Below are positions 35,123 through 44,718 of a stretch of DNA of 62,118 bases, piece by piece. Origin of the DNA: Vibrio tasmaniensis 1F-187 (GTDB taxonomy: Bacteria; Pseudomonadota; Gammaproteobacteria; Enterobacterales; Vibrionaceae); NCBI RefSeq assembly GCF_000272405.2, contig NZ_AJZM02000092.1, positions 1 to 62,118 on the forward strand, in the 5' to 3' direction. The translations under genes were made by a program, and so were the position numbers. Under the pieces are notes generated by a model. The model had not been told where the DNA came from. It saw only the letters and a list, made by a program, of their open reading frames with translations, and made no database searches. Numbering within the stretch: position 1 is the first letter of the stretch; every line of letters starts with the position of its first letter.

Positions 35123-37033
35123 ATGACTTTATATAAACAGCTTGTGGTCGGAATGGTTGCGGTTTTCATATTACTGATGACCTCAGTTTTTATGATCGAA
35201 TTCAATACCACCCGTGACTACTTAGAAGAGCAGCAACGCTCTGAAGTAAATAATACCATTAATACTGTTGGACTGGCGCTCGCCCCTTACCTCGAAGAAA
35301 AGGATCAAGTGGCTGTAGAGTCTGTTATCAACGCACTGTTTGATGGTAGTTCTTACTCTGTCGTACGATTGATTTTTTTAGACACAGGAGATGATATTCT
35401 TCGTTCATACCCTGTGAAACCAAGTGGTGTCCCACAATGGTTTACCAACCTGGATTTGTTTAAACCGATTCATGATCGCCGCGTGATTACTAGTGGTTGG
35501 ATGCAACTTGCTGAAGTTGAGATAGTGAGCCACCCAGGCCCAGCCTATACTCAGCTTTGGGAGGCATTTACACGGCTAGTGACCTTCTTTGGAGCGATTT
35601 TCTTACTGGGTTTGATCTCGATTTCATGGATACTCCAACGAGCGCTACGTCCGCTGTCATTAATCATAAAAAAAATGGATCAAATCGCCAAAAATCAGTT
35701 CGGTGAGCCTCTGGTTCGCCCTAAAACAAAAGACCTCATCTTAGTCGTCGACGGTATTAACCACATGTCGACTCAAGTTGAACTTGCATTTAAGAGCCAA
35801 GCACAAGAAGCGCAACGACTTCGTGAACGCGCGTATATCGATCCTGTATCTCAGTTAGGTAACCGTGCTTACTACATGTCTCAACTAACTCAGTGGTTAG
35901 AAGAGTCTAGTTTAGGTGGTCTGGCGGTGCTAAAAGCCGAATTTATTAGTGAAGAATATGATGACAAAGGCTATCAAGAAGGCGATGCCTTAGTTCACCA
36001 ATTAGCTGAACAGCTACAGGCTTCTATTTCATCTCCAGATATTACTATCGCTCGTATTTCTAGTGATGAGTTTGGCTTCATTATGCCGAACATTGATGAA
36101 AATGAACTGAAACTCGTCGCGAGCAGCATCGTAAACTGCATTCAAAATCTAGGTTCAGATCCAACAGGTATGGCGAATCCACACATAGCTCTCGGTGTGA
36201 CGTACAGTAAGAAACGTAAAACCAGTACTGAAATCATGTCTTTGGTCGATAACGCACTGTCTAGCGCGAAAGCGAACCGTGAGCTCGCTTACGGTTACGT
36301 AACTGCTGACGACCATGGCGCTGTAATGGGTAAACAGCAATGGCGCATGTTGGTCGAAGAAGCAATCATCAATGACCTAGTAACTTTCCGCTTCCAAGCT
36401 GCAAATAATAGTTTTGGCAAAACCTATCACCAAGAAGTGTTCTCTGCGATTGAGAAAGAGGGGGTTCGTTACGGTGCCAACCAATACTTATACGCATTAG
36501 AACAGCTTGAAATGAGCCACATCCTAGATCAATACGTTATCGAGAAGATGATTGATAAACTGAATGCAAAAGAGCTTACGAGCCCCGTTGCTATCAATAT
36601 CTCGCCAAGCAGTATTTCTCAGCCAAGCTTCATCCGTTGGATCGGAAAGTCTCTTGAGAAAAATGCGTCAATCGCTCATCTGTTGCATTTTGAAATTCCA
36701 GAAAACTGTTTCGTCAATGTTCCTCACTACACAGCACTATTGTGTAACACCATTCGCAACGCTGATGCGGTGTTTGGTGTCGATAACTATGGACGCAACT
36801 TCCAATCACTCGATTACATCAACGAGTACCGCCCTAGCTATGTGAAGCTGGATTACCTATTTACTCATAACCTTGATGACGAAAAACAGAAATTTACGTT
36901 AACGTCTATCTCAAGAACGGCTCATAACCTTGGTGTGACGACTATTGCGTCACGAATTGAAACTCAGACTCAGTTAGATATTTTGTCTGATAACTACGTA
37001 GAAGTGTTCCAAGGCTTCATTGTTGATAAATAG
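35123..37033 (+). CDS. lapD: Inner-membrane c-di-GMP receptor, LapD-like (degenerate GGDEF-EAL)
   Basis: A 636-aa protein: helix 1 (about 8-24), a periplasmic LapD/MoxY-type domain (25-150), helix 2 (about 152-172), HAMP (173-225), GGDEF-like (about 236-390) and EAL-like (about 400-636) domains. The GGDEF motif is degraded to ISSDEF and the EAL motif to QAA, with HFEIPE later. It should thus bind c-di-GMP without making or degrading it, as known for LapD. High c-di-GMP in the cytoplasm would make the periplasmic domain sequester LapG, keeping the adhesin on the surface. It lies in order between lapG and lapB. Confidence 0.88.
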   Translation: MTLYKQLVVGMVAVFILLMTSVFMIEFNTTRDYLEEQQRSEVNNTINTVGLALAPYLEEKDQVAVESVINALFDGSSYSVVRLIFLDTGDDILRSYPVKPSGVPQWFTNLDLFKPIHDRRVITSGWMQLAEVEIVSHPGPAYTQLWEAFTRLVTFFGAIFLLGLISISWILQRALRPLSLIIKKMDQIAKNQFGEPLVRPKTKDLILVVDGINHMSTQVELAFKSQAQEAQRLRERAYIDPVSQLGNRAYYMSQLTQWLEESSLGGLAVLKAEFISEEYDDKGYQEGDALVHQLAEQLQASISSPDITIARISSDEFGFIMPNIDENELKLVASSIVNCIQNLGSDPTGMANPHIALGVTYSKKRKTSTEIMSLVDNALSSAKANRELAYGYVTADDHGAVMGKQQWRMLVEEAIINDLVTFRFQAANNSFGKTYHQEVFSAIEKEGVRYGANQYLYALEQLEMSHILDQYVIEKMIDKLNAKELTSPVAINISPSSISQPSFIRWIGKSLEKNASIAHLLHFEIPENCFVNVPHYTALLCNTIRNADAVFGVDNYGRNFQSLDYINEYRPSYVKLDYLFTHNLDDEKQKFTLTSISRTAHNLGVTTIASRIETQTQLDILSDNYVEVFQGFIVDK

Positions 37034-37050
37034 TTGTAAGGTTATATCGC

Positions 37051-39165
37051 ATGCAAGATCCACTATTAAACTCACTGATCTACGTTAGTCGGTATTACGG
37101 GTTAGCCAACTCGCCCGAAGCGTTGATCAATGGGCTACCACTCTCTGATGGAAAGCTAACCCCTTTCCTATTCCCTCGCTCTGCAGAGCGTGCGGGGTTA
37201 GTGGCCAAAGAAAACCGTTCCGATCTAGAAAACATCCCTCACTTAATTCTGCCAGCCGTATTGTTACTCAAGCAAGGTGAGGCTTGCGTTCTTAATAGTA
37301 TCGATATTAAGAAGCAAGAAGCCGAAATCATCACAACGGAAAGTGGGATGATGCCAATCATCATCCCAATCGAAGAGTTGAAAGAGCAATTCATCGGCCG
37401 TTACTTCTTAGTAAAGAAACAATTCCGTTATGATGAACGCTCACCAGAAATTTTAAAAACGCGCGAAGGTCACTGGTTTTGGAGCACAATTTGGCAATCT
37501 AAAAAAATCTATCGAGATGTGCTGATCGCATCAATTCTAATCAACCTTTTCGCTATTGCAGCTCCAATGTTTACTCGTTTGGTGTACGACAAAGTGGTGC
37601 CAAACCTTGCGTTTGAGACGCTATGGGTACTCGCGAGTGGTATTTTTGTCGTCTTCCTCTTTGACTTGCTTTTAAAGTTAATGCGAAGCTACTTTATTGA
37701 CGTTGCGGGTAAGAAATCCGATATCCTGATTTCATCTAAGTTGTTCAGTAAGGTGCTCGGGATTCGTATGGAAGCGAAGCCTGCTTCTGTCGGTGCTTTT
37801 GCTAAAAACCTGCAAGAATTCGAGTCAATCCGTGAGTTCTTTACTTCGGCAACAATAGGCTCATTAATCGATTTGCCATTCGCTCTTATGTTCCTGGCGT
37901 TAATTTGGTTAATGGCTGGCAACCTTGTGTTTGTTCCTGTCGTTGGCGTGGTGATACTGATCATCTATGCGTTGTTAATACAAGGCCCGCTGCGTCGTAC
38001 CATTGAAGAAGGCTCTCGCCTTGCTTCTCAGAAGTACGCAAACTTAATTGAGAGTTTAGCGGGGCTAGAAACCGTTAAGCTATTCAGCGCTCAAAGCCAG
38101 TTCCAATTCCGCTGGGAAGAAGCTATTGCGCACATGGCAAACTGGAACATCAAAAGTCGTCGTATTACCGATAGCATCCAAAATACAGCAGGCTTTGTTC
38201 AACAAAGTACCAATGTGGGGATGATCATTTTTGGTGTGTACCTAATGGCAGAAGGCACTCTTACAATGGGTGGCTTGATTGCCGCTACTATGTTGAGTGG
38301 TAGAGCAATTGGTCCTCTTGTCCAATTATCATTGCTTTCTACGCGTTATAACCAAGCGAAGTCATCAATGACCTTGATTGAACAAGTCATGTCGATGCCC
38401 AGTGAGCAAGAGGAAGGTAAGCGATACATCCACCGCCCTATTATTCAAGGGCATATCGCGCTTGATAAAGTAACATTCCATTACCCTGATTCGCCAATCG
38501 CTTCTATAAGAGACCTGACTCTTAATATTAGTCCAGGTGAAAAGGTCGCGATTATTGGGCGAATTGGTTCAGGTAAAAGCACACTTGAACGCCTGATTAT
38601 GGGCCTGTACAAGCCCACAGAAGGTCATGTTCGCATTGATGATACCGATATGGAACAACTTCACCATGTCGACGTACGACGCAATATAGGCTGTGTGCCG
38701 CAGGACAGTAATCTATTCTATGGCACGGTAAGAGACAACATTACCTTGGGACGCCCGTTGGTTGACGATCGTGATGTCATGGATGCAGCCAACCGTGCAG
38801 GTGTTACCGCTTTTACTCAGCAAGATCCCGCAGGCTTAGAACGCCAAGTCGGTGAAGGTGGTGGTTTACTCTCAGGAGGTCAACGTCAGTCGATAGCCAT
38901 AGCTAGAGCCTTCCTAGGGCGCCCTCCTGTATTATTGATGGACGAACCTACCAGCGCTATGGATAACCGTTCAGAGATGCACATTAAGCATCAGCTGAGC
39001 CAGCTGTTACCTAGTGAGACTTTGATTCTTATCACCCACAAAACGTCGATGTTGGATATCGTGGATAGAGTGATTGTGATGGAGAAAGGCAGCATTATTG
39101 CCGACGGACCAAAATCACAAGTTCTGTCAGACTTGAAGCAAGGAAAGGTAAAAGCGGCAAGTTAA
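37051..39165 (+). CDS. lapB: Type I secretion ABC transporter, LapB-like
   Basis: A 704-aa exporter. The N-terminal C39-peptidase-like domain (about 1-130) lacks an evident catalytic cysteine near its start, as in transporters of RTX-type adhesins. A six-helix permease (about 155-430) and a nucleotide-binding domain follow. The latter has Walker A GRIGSGKS, signature LSGGQRQSIAIARAF, Walker B VLLMDEPTSAMD and switch His ITHKTS. It ends the lap run and is followed by a terminator. The TolC partner and the adhesin substrate are not in this window. Confidence 0.9.
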   Translation: MQDPLLNSLIYVSRYYGLANSPEALINGLPLSDGKLTPFLFPRSAERAGLVAKENRSDLENIPHLILPAVLLLKQGEACVLNSIDIKKQEAEIITTESGMMPIIIPIEELKEQFIGRYFLVKKQFRYDERSPEILKTREGHWFWSTIWQSKKIYRDVLIASILINLFAIAAPMFTRLVYDKVVPNLAFETLWVLASGIFVVFLFDLLLKLMRSYFIDVAGKKSDILISSKLFSKVLGIRMEAKPASVGAFAKNLQEFESIREFFTSATIGSLIDLPFALMFLALIWLMAGNLVFVPVVGVVILIIYALLIQGPLRRTIEEGSRLASQKYANLIESLAGLETVKLFSAQSQFQFRWEEAIAHMANWNIKSRRITDSIQNTAGFVQQSTNVGMIIFGVYLMAEGTLTMGGLIAATMLSGRAIGPLVQLSLLSTRYNQAKSSMTLIEQVMSMPSEQEEGKRYIHRPIIQGHIALDKVTFHYPDSPIASIRDLTLNISPGEKVAIIGRIGSGKSTLERLIMGLYKPTEGHVRIDDTDMEQLHHVDVRRNIGCVPQDSNLFYGTVRDNITLGRPLVDDRDVMDAANRAGVTAFTQQDPAGLERQVGEGGGLLSGGQRQSIAIARAFLGRPPVLLMDEPTSAMDNRSEMHIKHQLSQLLPSETLILITHKTSMLDIVDRVIVMEKGSIIADGPKSQVLSDLKQGKVKAAS

Positions 39166-39217
39166 AGCGCTCATGTGACTTAAAGAATAGAACTAAGTCA
39201 ATATCAGCAAAAGCAAA

Positions 39218-39243
39218 GGGGGAGCATCAGCTCCCCCTTTCTT
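39218..39243 (+). terminator. Rho-independent terminator after lapB
   Basis: GGGGGAGC-ATCA-GCTCCCCC followed by TTTCTTATTT. Confidence 0.88.
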
Positions 39244-39313
39244 ATTTGGTCTAATGAGCAGAAAACTGCTCGAACCGCTCTATTCAGTATTGGGCAATTT
39301 CCGAGTCGCTCAA

Positions 39314-40984
39314 TTACAATGAGATATCTTCTTTCTCCATTTTGAAAGAACATTGAATTTCATATTGATTGAACGAGAAAACACTGCCGCCGTGCGTTCG
39401 CTTAGTCGTCACCATCTCATCACCAAACAAAACAGATACACGGGTGTACACTTTCTCGTGCGCCTCTACTGTGCACTCGGCAAGGTTTGTTTCAAATTCA
39501 GCTTCGAGTGTATCCAACTGCGATTTAGTCTTCTCTATCGCTTGATTGTTTTTTTCTCGTTGCTGCTCAATCTCCAACGCTTGCTCTTCGCTTCTTTCCG
39601 CTTTTGGTCGCTTCTTAAATTCGAGTTCTTGACGGATGACGTCCATGGTTTGTTCTTGAGCGTGCTTATAAATCTCCTTCAATTGAGCTATCTTTTTTTG
39701 ATATCCCTCGAAGCGAGCAAAGCCATGAACCTTAGTTGCTGTATCCCCTTCAACGCCTAAGAAAACACATTCCACTTTACCGCCGACTTTAGCTTCACCG
39801 CCACTAAGTGTGCCATGCTTCTTAAAGGTATCCATCACAATGAGGTTGTTGCCACAACGAATGTCGTTACTCATGCTATGTAGGTTGAGTAGAATGTCAT
39901 TGGCGGTTTGCAGTTCAGTATTCTGTGCGTAGCTTGCTGTGATAGAGCCTTTGCTAAGTACCTTACAACTTTTTGGCTCATCCTCTTTGGTCGTATGACC
40001 AATAATTCCTTTCGCGACTTTTATATCCCCCTGAGCCTGAACTTCTGCAGATTCAATAAAGCCACCAACAGTAATGCTTCCGGTCGCCTTCACTATCATT
40101 CCAGGTTCTATATTCCCAGAGACAAACACATTACCTTTGAATTTAACGTGCCCAGTAGATACGTCGACATTGCTAACACATAAGGCGTCATCCACTTCGA
40201 TACTTCGCTCTTTAATAATGGGCAGACCAGAGGATGAAGAAAGTAATAAATTAGGGTCGTCAGGGGAAATGTGGGTGCCTTTTCCTGGCTTAATCAAACT
40301 GTCTTGGCCCGGAAGGGGTGGGATAATTCGACCTTGGACGGTAAAGCCCGCAATACCTTTGGTGGCAGGAGTACGCTTCATTAGCGGGTCATTCTGACCA
40401 ACGGTAATGGTTTCACCGAGATCTCGCATATCGATCTTACCGGCGTCTTTACTGCGAGGCTTTAATACTTGATGAGTAATATCTTCAACCAATGCTGAAA
40501 ACTTAGCATCTTTACCCTTCACAGCTGGAGAACCTTTGGCTACGGGCTGAGTAAATTTTTCACCCGGCTTTAGCTTGCTGCTCATCATCAATACTTTTCT
40601 AAGTGCTAGCTTATTAATTCCTTTCGTTATGTGAGCCTGAGCCAAGCAATGAATGATATCGCTGCCACGTAATGCCTGCCCATTATATGCCCCAGTTACA
40701 ACAAGACTTGCGAGCATCTCATCATCAGACAGTTCAACCGTAACACTGGAATTACGAACTTCAGCAATTAATATTCCTTGATAAGCTTCTCCCTTACCTT
40801 CTTTAGCAAGAGTGACAAAACGCAGTATCTCTTCTTCGAAAATAAAATAGTTTGATGCGTTCAAAGCTTCTAAGGTTGTTGGCAATGTCTTATTGTCAAA
40901 GCTTGCGTTGACCACAAACCCAGACGGCAGACATGCCATCACTTGCTTCCTATCTTCCGACAATGTAACGATGCTATCCCACAT
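39314..40984 (-). CDS. FapA-domain (DUF342) polymer-forming protein
   Basis: A 556-aa protein. The centre (about 240-400) is a beta-solenoid of repeated short strands (VSTGHVKFKGNVFVSGNIEPGMIVKATGSITVGGFIESAEVQAQGDIKV), the FapA/DUF342 hallmark. It is followed by a coiled coil rich in Glu, Lys and Gln (about 425-505). Family members are thought to form cytosolic polymers and some localise at cell poles. FapA of Bacillus and Vibrio affects flagellar gene control or placement. It stands convergent with the lap operon; a functional link is not shown. Confidence 0.83.
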   Translation of the reverse strand: MWDSIVTLSEDRKQVMACLPSGFVVNASFDNKTLPTTLEALNASNYFIFEEEILRFVTLAKEGKGEAYQGILIAEVRNSSVTVELSDDEMLASLVVTGAYNGQALRGSDIIHCLAQAHITKGINKLALRKVLMMSSKLKPGEKFTQPVAKGSPAVKGKDAKFSALVEDITHQVLKPRSKDAGKIDMRDLGETITVGQNDPLMKRTPATKGIAGFTVQGRIIPPLPGQDSLIKPGKGTHISPDDPNLLLSSSSGLPIIKERSIEVDDALCVSNVDVSTGHVKFKGNVFVSGNIEPGMIVKATGSITVGGFIESAEVQAQGDIKVAKGIIGHTTKEDEPKSCKVLSKGSITASYAQNTELQTANDILLNLHSMSNDIRCGNNLIVMDTFKKHGTLSGGEAKVGGKVECVFLGVEGDTATKVHGFARFEGYQKKIAQLKEIYKHAQEQTMDVIRQELEFKKRPKAERSEEQALEIEQQREKNNQAIEKTKSQLDTLEAEFETNLAECTVEAHEKVYTRVSVLFGDEMVTTKRTHGGSVFSFNQYEIQCSFKMEKEDISL

Positions 40985-41413
40985 TCGAATTGTGTACCCT
41001 TAATAACTCTGTTGTTATGCAGTCTATATAATTCGCTCAGTGCTTAGAATCACTACAGTAGAATAATCAGCGTCACATCACTTACTTTCGATGTTGCAAA
41101 GGGACTCATAAATAAGACTGACCGATTCTAATCTCTTCTTCACCTTTACAAAAAAGATTCTTTCACGATTTTTCAAACTATGAATATTGGGTACGAGCAT
41201 AAGATCGCAATACAGCGACGGATCTTCATCACCAAACGATTCGGGATGAATTGATGTGATAATATGAAATTATACCTTCCAAACAACGGCGATGATTAGA
41301 TCGGTAGAATTGAGATAGGAAATGAGCGCCATGATGGACATGTTCAACAAATTGAGAAATTGCATAAAGATTGGATAATTGAAATCACATAGGTCATTAC
41401 ATACCGCGGTTCA

Positions 41414-41428
41414 GTTTACAGTGTAAAT
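41414..41428. other. parS2 centromere site (GTTTACAGTGTAAAT)
   Basis: Exact match to NTTTACANTGTAAAN. First of a cluster of three within 118 bp, about 2.3 kb from parB2. Confidence 0.88.
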
Positions 41429-41439
41429 CCGGCCTTCTA

Positions 41440-41454
41440 ATTTACACTGTAAAT
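41440..41454. other. parS2 centromere site (ATTTACACTGTAAAT)
   Basis: Exact consensus match, centred 26 bp from the previous site (about 2.5 helical turns). Confidence 0.88.
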
Positions 41455-41514
41455 CTAATTAACAGCTCGACATATGCTCTGTCGTTCCAAATTTAGTGAC
41501 GATCGTTGACCTAC

Positions 41515-43647
41515 TTATTTACAGTGTAAATTTAATAGTAGAGTACCGACATCTTTCCTAAACTGTAGCTCAGCTTGTTTTCGTCCGACTAGATTAAACT
41601 GTTCGACACAAGTCCCCCACTCTTTCTGCTGCACGACTTTCGCGATAAGTAAGTCTGAAACAACGAAACCTGTATCGATTATAGCGTCAGATTCAGTTAT
41701 GTGCGCTTGATGACCATTACTTTGGAGAATCAAATTCAGGACACTGAAACCAATGCTGTCGTAACTATTACCACCATCGACATAATTCCTGAGGAGTTGG
41801 ATTTCAGACTCTGCCATAGATTCCGCTTGCCTTGGTAATAATGCGCGCACCATATCAACCTCGAGAGAAGCCAAAGAACCAGAAGTGAGAAAACAGAAAC
41901 TACGTTCAAAGTGACTTATCAGATTGTAGACCCAATTCTGTGCGCTTTTATTAAGTGGCTTAACCATCAATACCGAGTGACAGCCGCTTGCTTGATCGCG
42001 CTGGTGGCCAATGTGCACAGGTACAAAATCGTTATCGCGCCAGAATGAAATCAATTCACTGGTCGCGCCAAAGCTCGTTGCTAAGTAATCCGCCTGATTA
42101 GTTTTCTTTGACAACTGCCCCAACATCCAACGACCAATCCCCGAACCTTGATGACGTGTTGAAACGGCAATACGCATAACTCGAAGGCAACGACTGAGCG
42201 CCGCTTGCGTACAACCCAGTTGGTTTGCGAGTAACACTGGAGCTAGGTGACCTTGAGGTCTTCGTTTTCCAAGTTGAATCTGAGCAATCAGATCGCTATC
42301 CAACCCACCTTCTTCAGTTACCAACATACAACCTAAACATTCGTTTTTCTGCCAAGCAGCGTACAAACGGATTGCTGGATTGTTGAGAAACTGCATTAGA
42401 TCGTTTGGTGACGTTTGATAATGAGCGTCAACAAGAAGAGAAAAGCATTGCTGTAGCGGCTCCGGGTTCGCCAAGCATTCTGCCTTTGATAACTCGACCA
42501 AGCTCAGTTGGTTGATTGCCAGATCAGAAAAGCTATCTAACTCATGAATCACCGAGTCACTTAGCGACGCGTCGTTACCAAGCAAGAAGCAATCAAACAA
42601 CCAACGCTCTAGTGGATCATTGCGATTCCAACGAATGGGCTGATCGAGCTTAAAACCTTTCCACCTTGGGCGATGCTCTGAAAGCCAAGACTCGAACTTA
42701 AGTCCAAACCCTCTCCCACTCCCCTCGTATCCGTGAACGGTGGTTGAAAAAACCATACGATGATAAATGCCAACCATAGATTTGAGCATCGGGATTGGAA
42801 TTGCAGCCGCTTCATCGACTAATAGCAAATCACAATCAGGCTTAGACTTAAGTAATTCATCTGGTGCTACGAATCTTAAACTTCCGCTTTGATAGCAAAT
42901 GTAAGTTGCGTTGAGCACTTCACAGTCTTCTAGGCTTTGACTCGCGTGGGAAAATACAGGCTCGATTGCTTTCACTGAAGGCGCTGTCACGATGATATTT
43001 AATCCATGACGCTCAACCAAAAGCTGAGCAGCGGCAATACCCAATGTAGAGCTTTTACCACGTCCTCTATCTGCCGTGAGAACTAAAGGTCGTTTACGAT
43101 GCCCAGACACCACTTTTTTAACCAACTCAACAGCCAGATTTTGCTGTTCGAATTTGTCCAAACTGTTTTCAAAGTCTTGCTTGAGAGGAAGTGCTTTAGT
43201 CGCTTGAACAACATCGTCTGTTTCGTTGTGTCGTGAAACCGAAATGAGCTTATTGAAATTCTCCTTTAACCAACGTTGGCCAAAGCTCTCGTTATCTTCA
43301 GAGTCATCAACTTTTGGCGGCAACACCAACAACAGCCCACCACCGATTAACGAACCTAGTGCAGCGCTAAAACCATTCGCATCAAACTGCTCTCTAAAAT
43401 CACAAACAAGAACTTGGCACTCACGACCAAGCAATTGTTGGCCTTTTTTGACTGGAGCATGAATCACACCTTCAAACGGAGTTCCACCAATCTGGAAGAT
43501 GCTCGGAGTGTACGAATTTTCAAGGAAGGTTAAAACAGCAGAGTTTTGCCAATCAAAGTCGCCATCAAAGACCACACCGTAACGGTGACCATTGTGTTGG
43601 GCAATATTAGAAAGTGTATGCAGAAAAGTATTGGTTGGGTTTGTCAT
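41515..43647 (-). CDS. tmcA: tRNA(Met) cytidine acetyltransferase
   Basis: A 710-aa enzyme that makes N4-acetylcytidine in the anticodon wobble position of elongator tRNA-Met. It has an N-terminal TmcA domain, a helicase-like ATPase (Walker A TADRGRGKSS at about residue 191, DEAAAIPIP), a GNAT acetyltransferase (about 400-560, with ISTRHQGSGIGRWML-like acetyl-CoA loop) and a C-terminal tRNA-binding region. Length fits E. coli TmcA (671 aa) with small extensions. The last codons (NLHCK-stop) are written by a parS2 site. The start is ATG 43647. Confidence 0.92.
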   Translation of the reverse strand: MTNPTNTFLHTLSNIAQHNGHRYGVVFDGDFDWQNSAVLTFLENSYTPSIFQIGGTPFEGVIHAPVKKGQQLLGRECQVLVCDFREQFDANGFSAALGSLIGGGLLLVLPPKVDDSEDNESFGQRWLKENFNKLISVSRHNETDDVVQATKALPLKQDFENSLDKFEQQNLAVELVKKVVSGHRKRPLVLTADRGRGKSSTLGIAAAQLLVERHGLNIIVTAPSVKAIEPVFSHASQSLEDCEVLNATYICYQSGSLRFVAPDELLKSKPDCDLLLVDEAAAIPIPMLKSMVGIYHRMVFSTTVHGYEGSGRGFGLKFESWLSEHRPRWKGFKLDQPIRWNRNDPLERWLFDCFLLGNDASLSDSVIHELDSFSDLAINQLSLVELSKAECLANPEPLQQCFSLLVDAHYQTSPNDLMQFLNNPAIRLYAAWQKNECLGCMLVTEEGGLDSDLIAQIQLGKRRPQGHLAPVLLANQLGCTQAALSRCLRVMRIAVSTRHQGSGIGRWMLGQLSKKTNQADYLATSFGATSELISFWRDNDFVPVHIGHQRDQASGCHSVLMVKPLNKSAQNWVYNLISHFERSFCFLTSGSLASLEVDMVRALLPRQAESMAESEIQLLRNYVDGGNSYDSIGFSVLNLILQSNGHQAHITESDAIIDTGFVVSDLLIAKVVQQKEWGTCVEQFNLVGRKQAELQFRKDVGTLLLNLHCK
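41517..41531. other. parS2 centromere site overlapping the tmcA stop codon
   Basis: ATTTACAGTGTAAAT is an exact parS2 consensus. On the minus strand it reads A-TTT-ACA... as codons for Asn-Leu-His-Cys-Lys and the start of TAA, so the 3' end of tmcA and a ParB2 site share bases. Confidence 0.88.
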
Positions 43648-43692
43648 AGTTAGCGTCCAGATTCATCTAAACACAGTTTATCACAGCCAAAT

Positions 43693-43716
43693 AAAAAGCC
43701 GCATAAAGCGGCTTTA
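43693..43716 (-). terminator. Terminator after parB2 (minus strand)
   Basis: AAAGCCGC-ATAAA-GCGGCTTT, with a T run on the minus strand, 23 bp after the parB2 stop and before tmcA. Confidence 0.82.
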
Positions 43717-43738
43717 GAGGAGTAATGAAAGTCGTGAC

Positions 43739-44713
43739 TTAGTCTAACTTAGATTGTACGAATGCTAGGATTTCTTCCATTGTTGTATCATCAACTTTCT
43801 TAAGATTTAACGCCAAGTTTGAACCCTTACGGCTATATGACGCTCGACCTTTAATAAGTTCAACTTTTGGAGAAGCTTTCTTCGCGGGTGCTGGTGCTAG
43901 TTCGAGCACCCAACCTTCTAAAGTCTCTGTCACGTCTTTTGTTAAACGAGTTACGCCTTGAGCTTCGCTGCGCTGCCACACAAAACCTTCAGAAGCACCA
44001 CACTTGGTCAGTAATGTTTGTTGCTGCTCACTAGTAAGACCGCTAAATTGTTTGTGTAACTTAACAATAGTCGGACGGCCAAGATCGCTCACATTTGGGT
44101 AAGCTTGTAATAATTCAAGTGGTAAAGCGGCCGCTTTCAACGCGCCACTCACCAAAGCTTCACTGCACTGGAACATTTTAGCGAGTGCTTTCTGGTCTTC
44201 AGCTTCGCCTTTATCAAGCTTCGCTTGCATCTCCTTCCCCTTCTCATAGAGAGAAAGTGGTTTATGAGCGTTAGCTACATCTGATAAAAACTTAGCATGT
44301 TCGCCGTTAATGTTTTCAGCGACATAGATCAAGAACTCTTTGTCAGCCAAAATACATGACATACGACGACGGCTACCATCAAGAACTTCAATCTTGCCGT
44401 CTTTGTTCTTACGGCCAACCGCTGGATATTGCTGGCCGCGCTCTTTAAGCGTAGTTAGTACGTCAGAAAGCGCGTGCTCATTCAAGAAAGACTGCTCACG
44501 AGCATTCTCTTCAAAAACAACCGTTCGTGTTGCTACATCAGCGGCTGGAATTCGAACCAATTCAAATGAAACTAAATCTTCACCCGCAACAGAAAGCTCA
44601 ATCACTTGAGCTTGCTCTTTTACCGCAGTTTGAGCTTCTTGTGGCGTAGCTACGCGACGTTTGTTTGCTTTACCAAATAGCTTTGCATTTAAGTCAGATG
44701 TTTTAATTGCCAT
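43739..44713 (-). CDS. parB2: Chromosome 2 partition protein ParB2
   Basis: A 324-aa CTP-dependent DNA-binding clamp that loads at parS2 and spreads to form the partition complex. The ParB N-terminal domain has GRKNKDGKIEVLDGSRRRMSC (the box II-like GxxR region). The central helix-turn-helix is FQCSEALVSGALKAAALP, and a C-terminal dimer domain follows. It begins 5 bp after parA2 with AGGGA inside the parA2 end. ParB2 should bind the seven sites listed in this window. Confidence 0.95.
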   Translation of the reverse strand: MAIKTSDLNAKLFGKANKRRVATPQEAQTAVKEQAQVIELSVAGEDLVSFELVRIPAADVATRTVVFEENAREQSFLNEHALSDVLTTLKERGQQYPAVGRKNKDGKIEVLDGSRRRMSCILADKEFLIYVAENINGEHAKFLSDVANAHKPLSLYEKGKEMQAKLDKGEAEDQKALAKMFQCSEALVSGALKAAALPLELLQAYPNVSDLGRPTIVKLHKQFSGLTSEQQQTLLTKCGASEGFVWQRSEAQGVTRLTKDVTETLEGWVLELAPAPAKKASPKVELIKGRASYSRKGSNLALNLKKVDDTTMEEILAFVQSKLD

Positions 44714-44718
44714 TCTTG

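Larger units (their letters stand above)
40985..41514. other. Intergenic region with parS2 cluster upstream of FapA-domain gene
   Basis: About 530 bp between the FapA gene start and the tmcA stop. It contains two parS2 sites (41414, 41440) 26 bp apart; a third lies across the tmcA end. No coding sequence is supported. The FapA-gene promoter must be near 40985-41100. Confidence 0.7.

Noticed and set aside
39353..39760. 135-aa plus-strand frame
   Set aside because: It is entirely antisense to the FapA-domain gene, with no ribosome site and an atypical composition.
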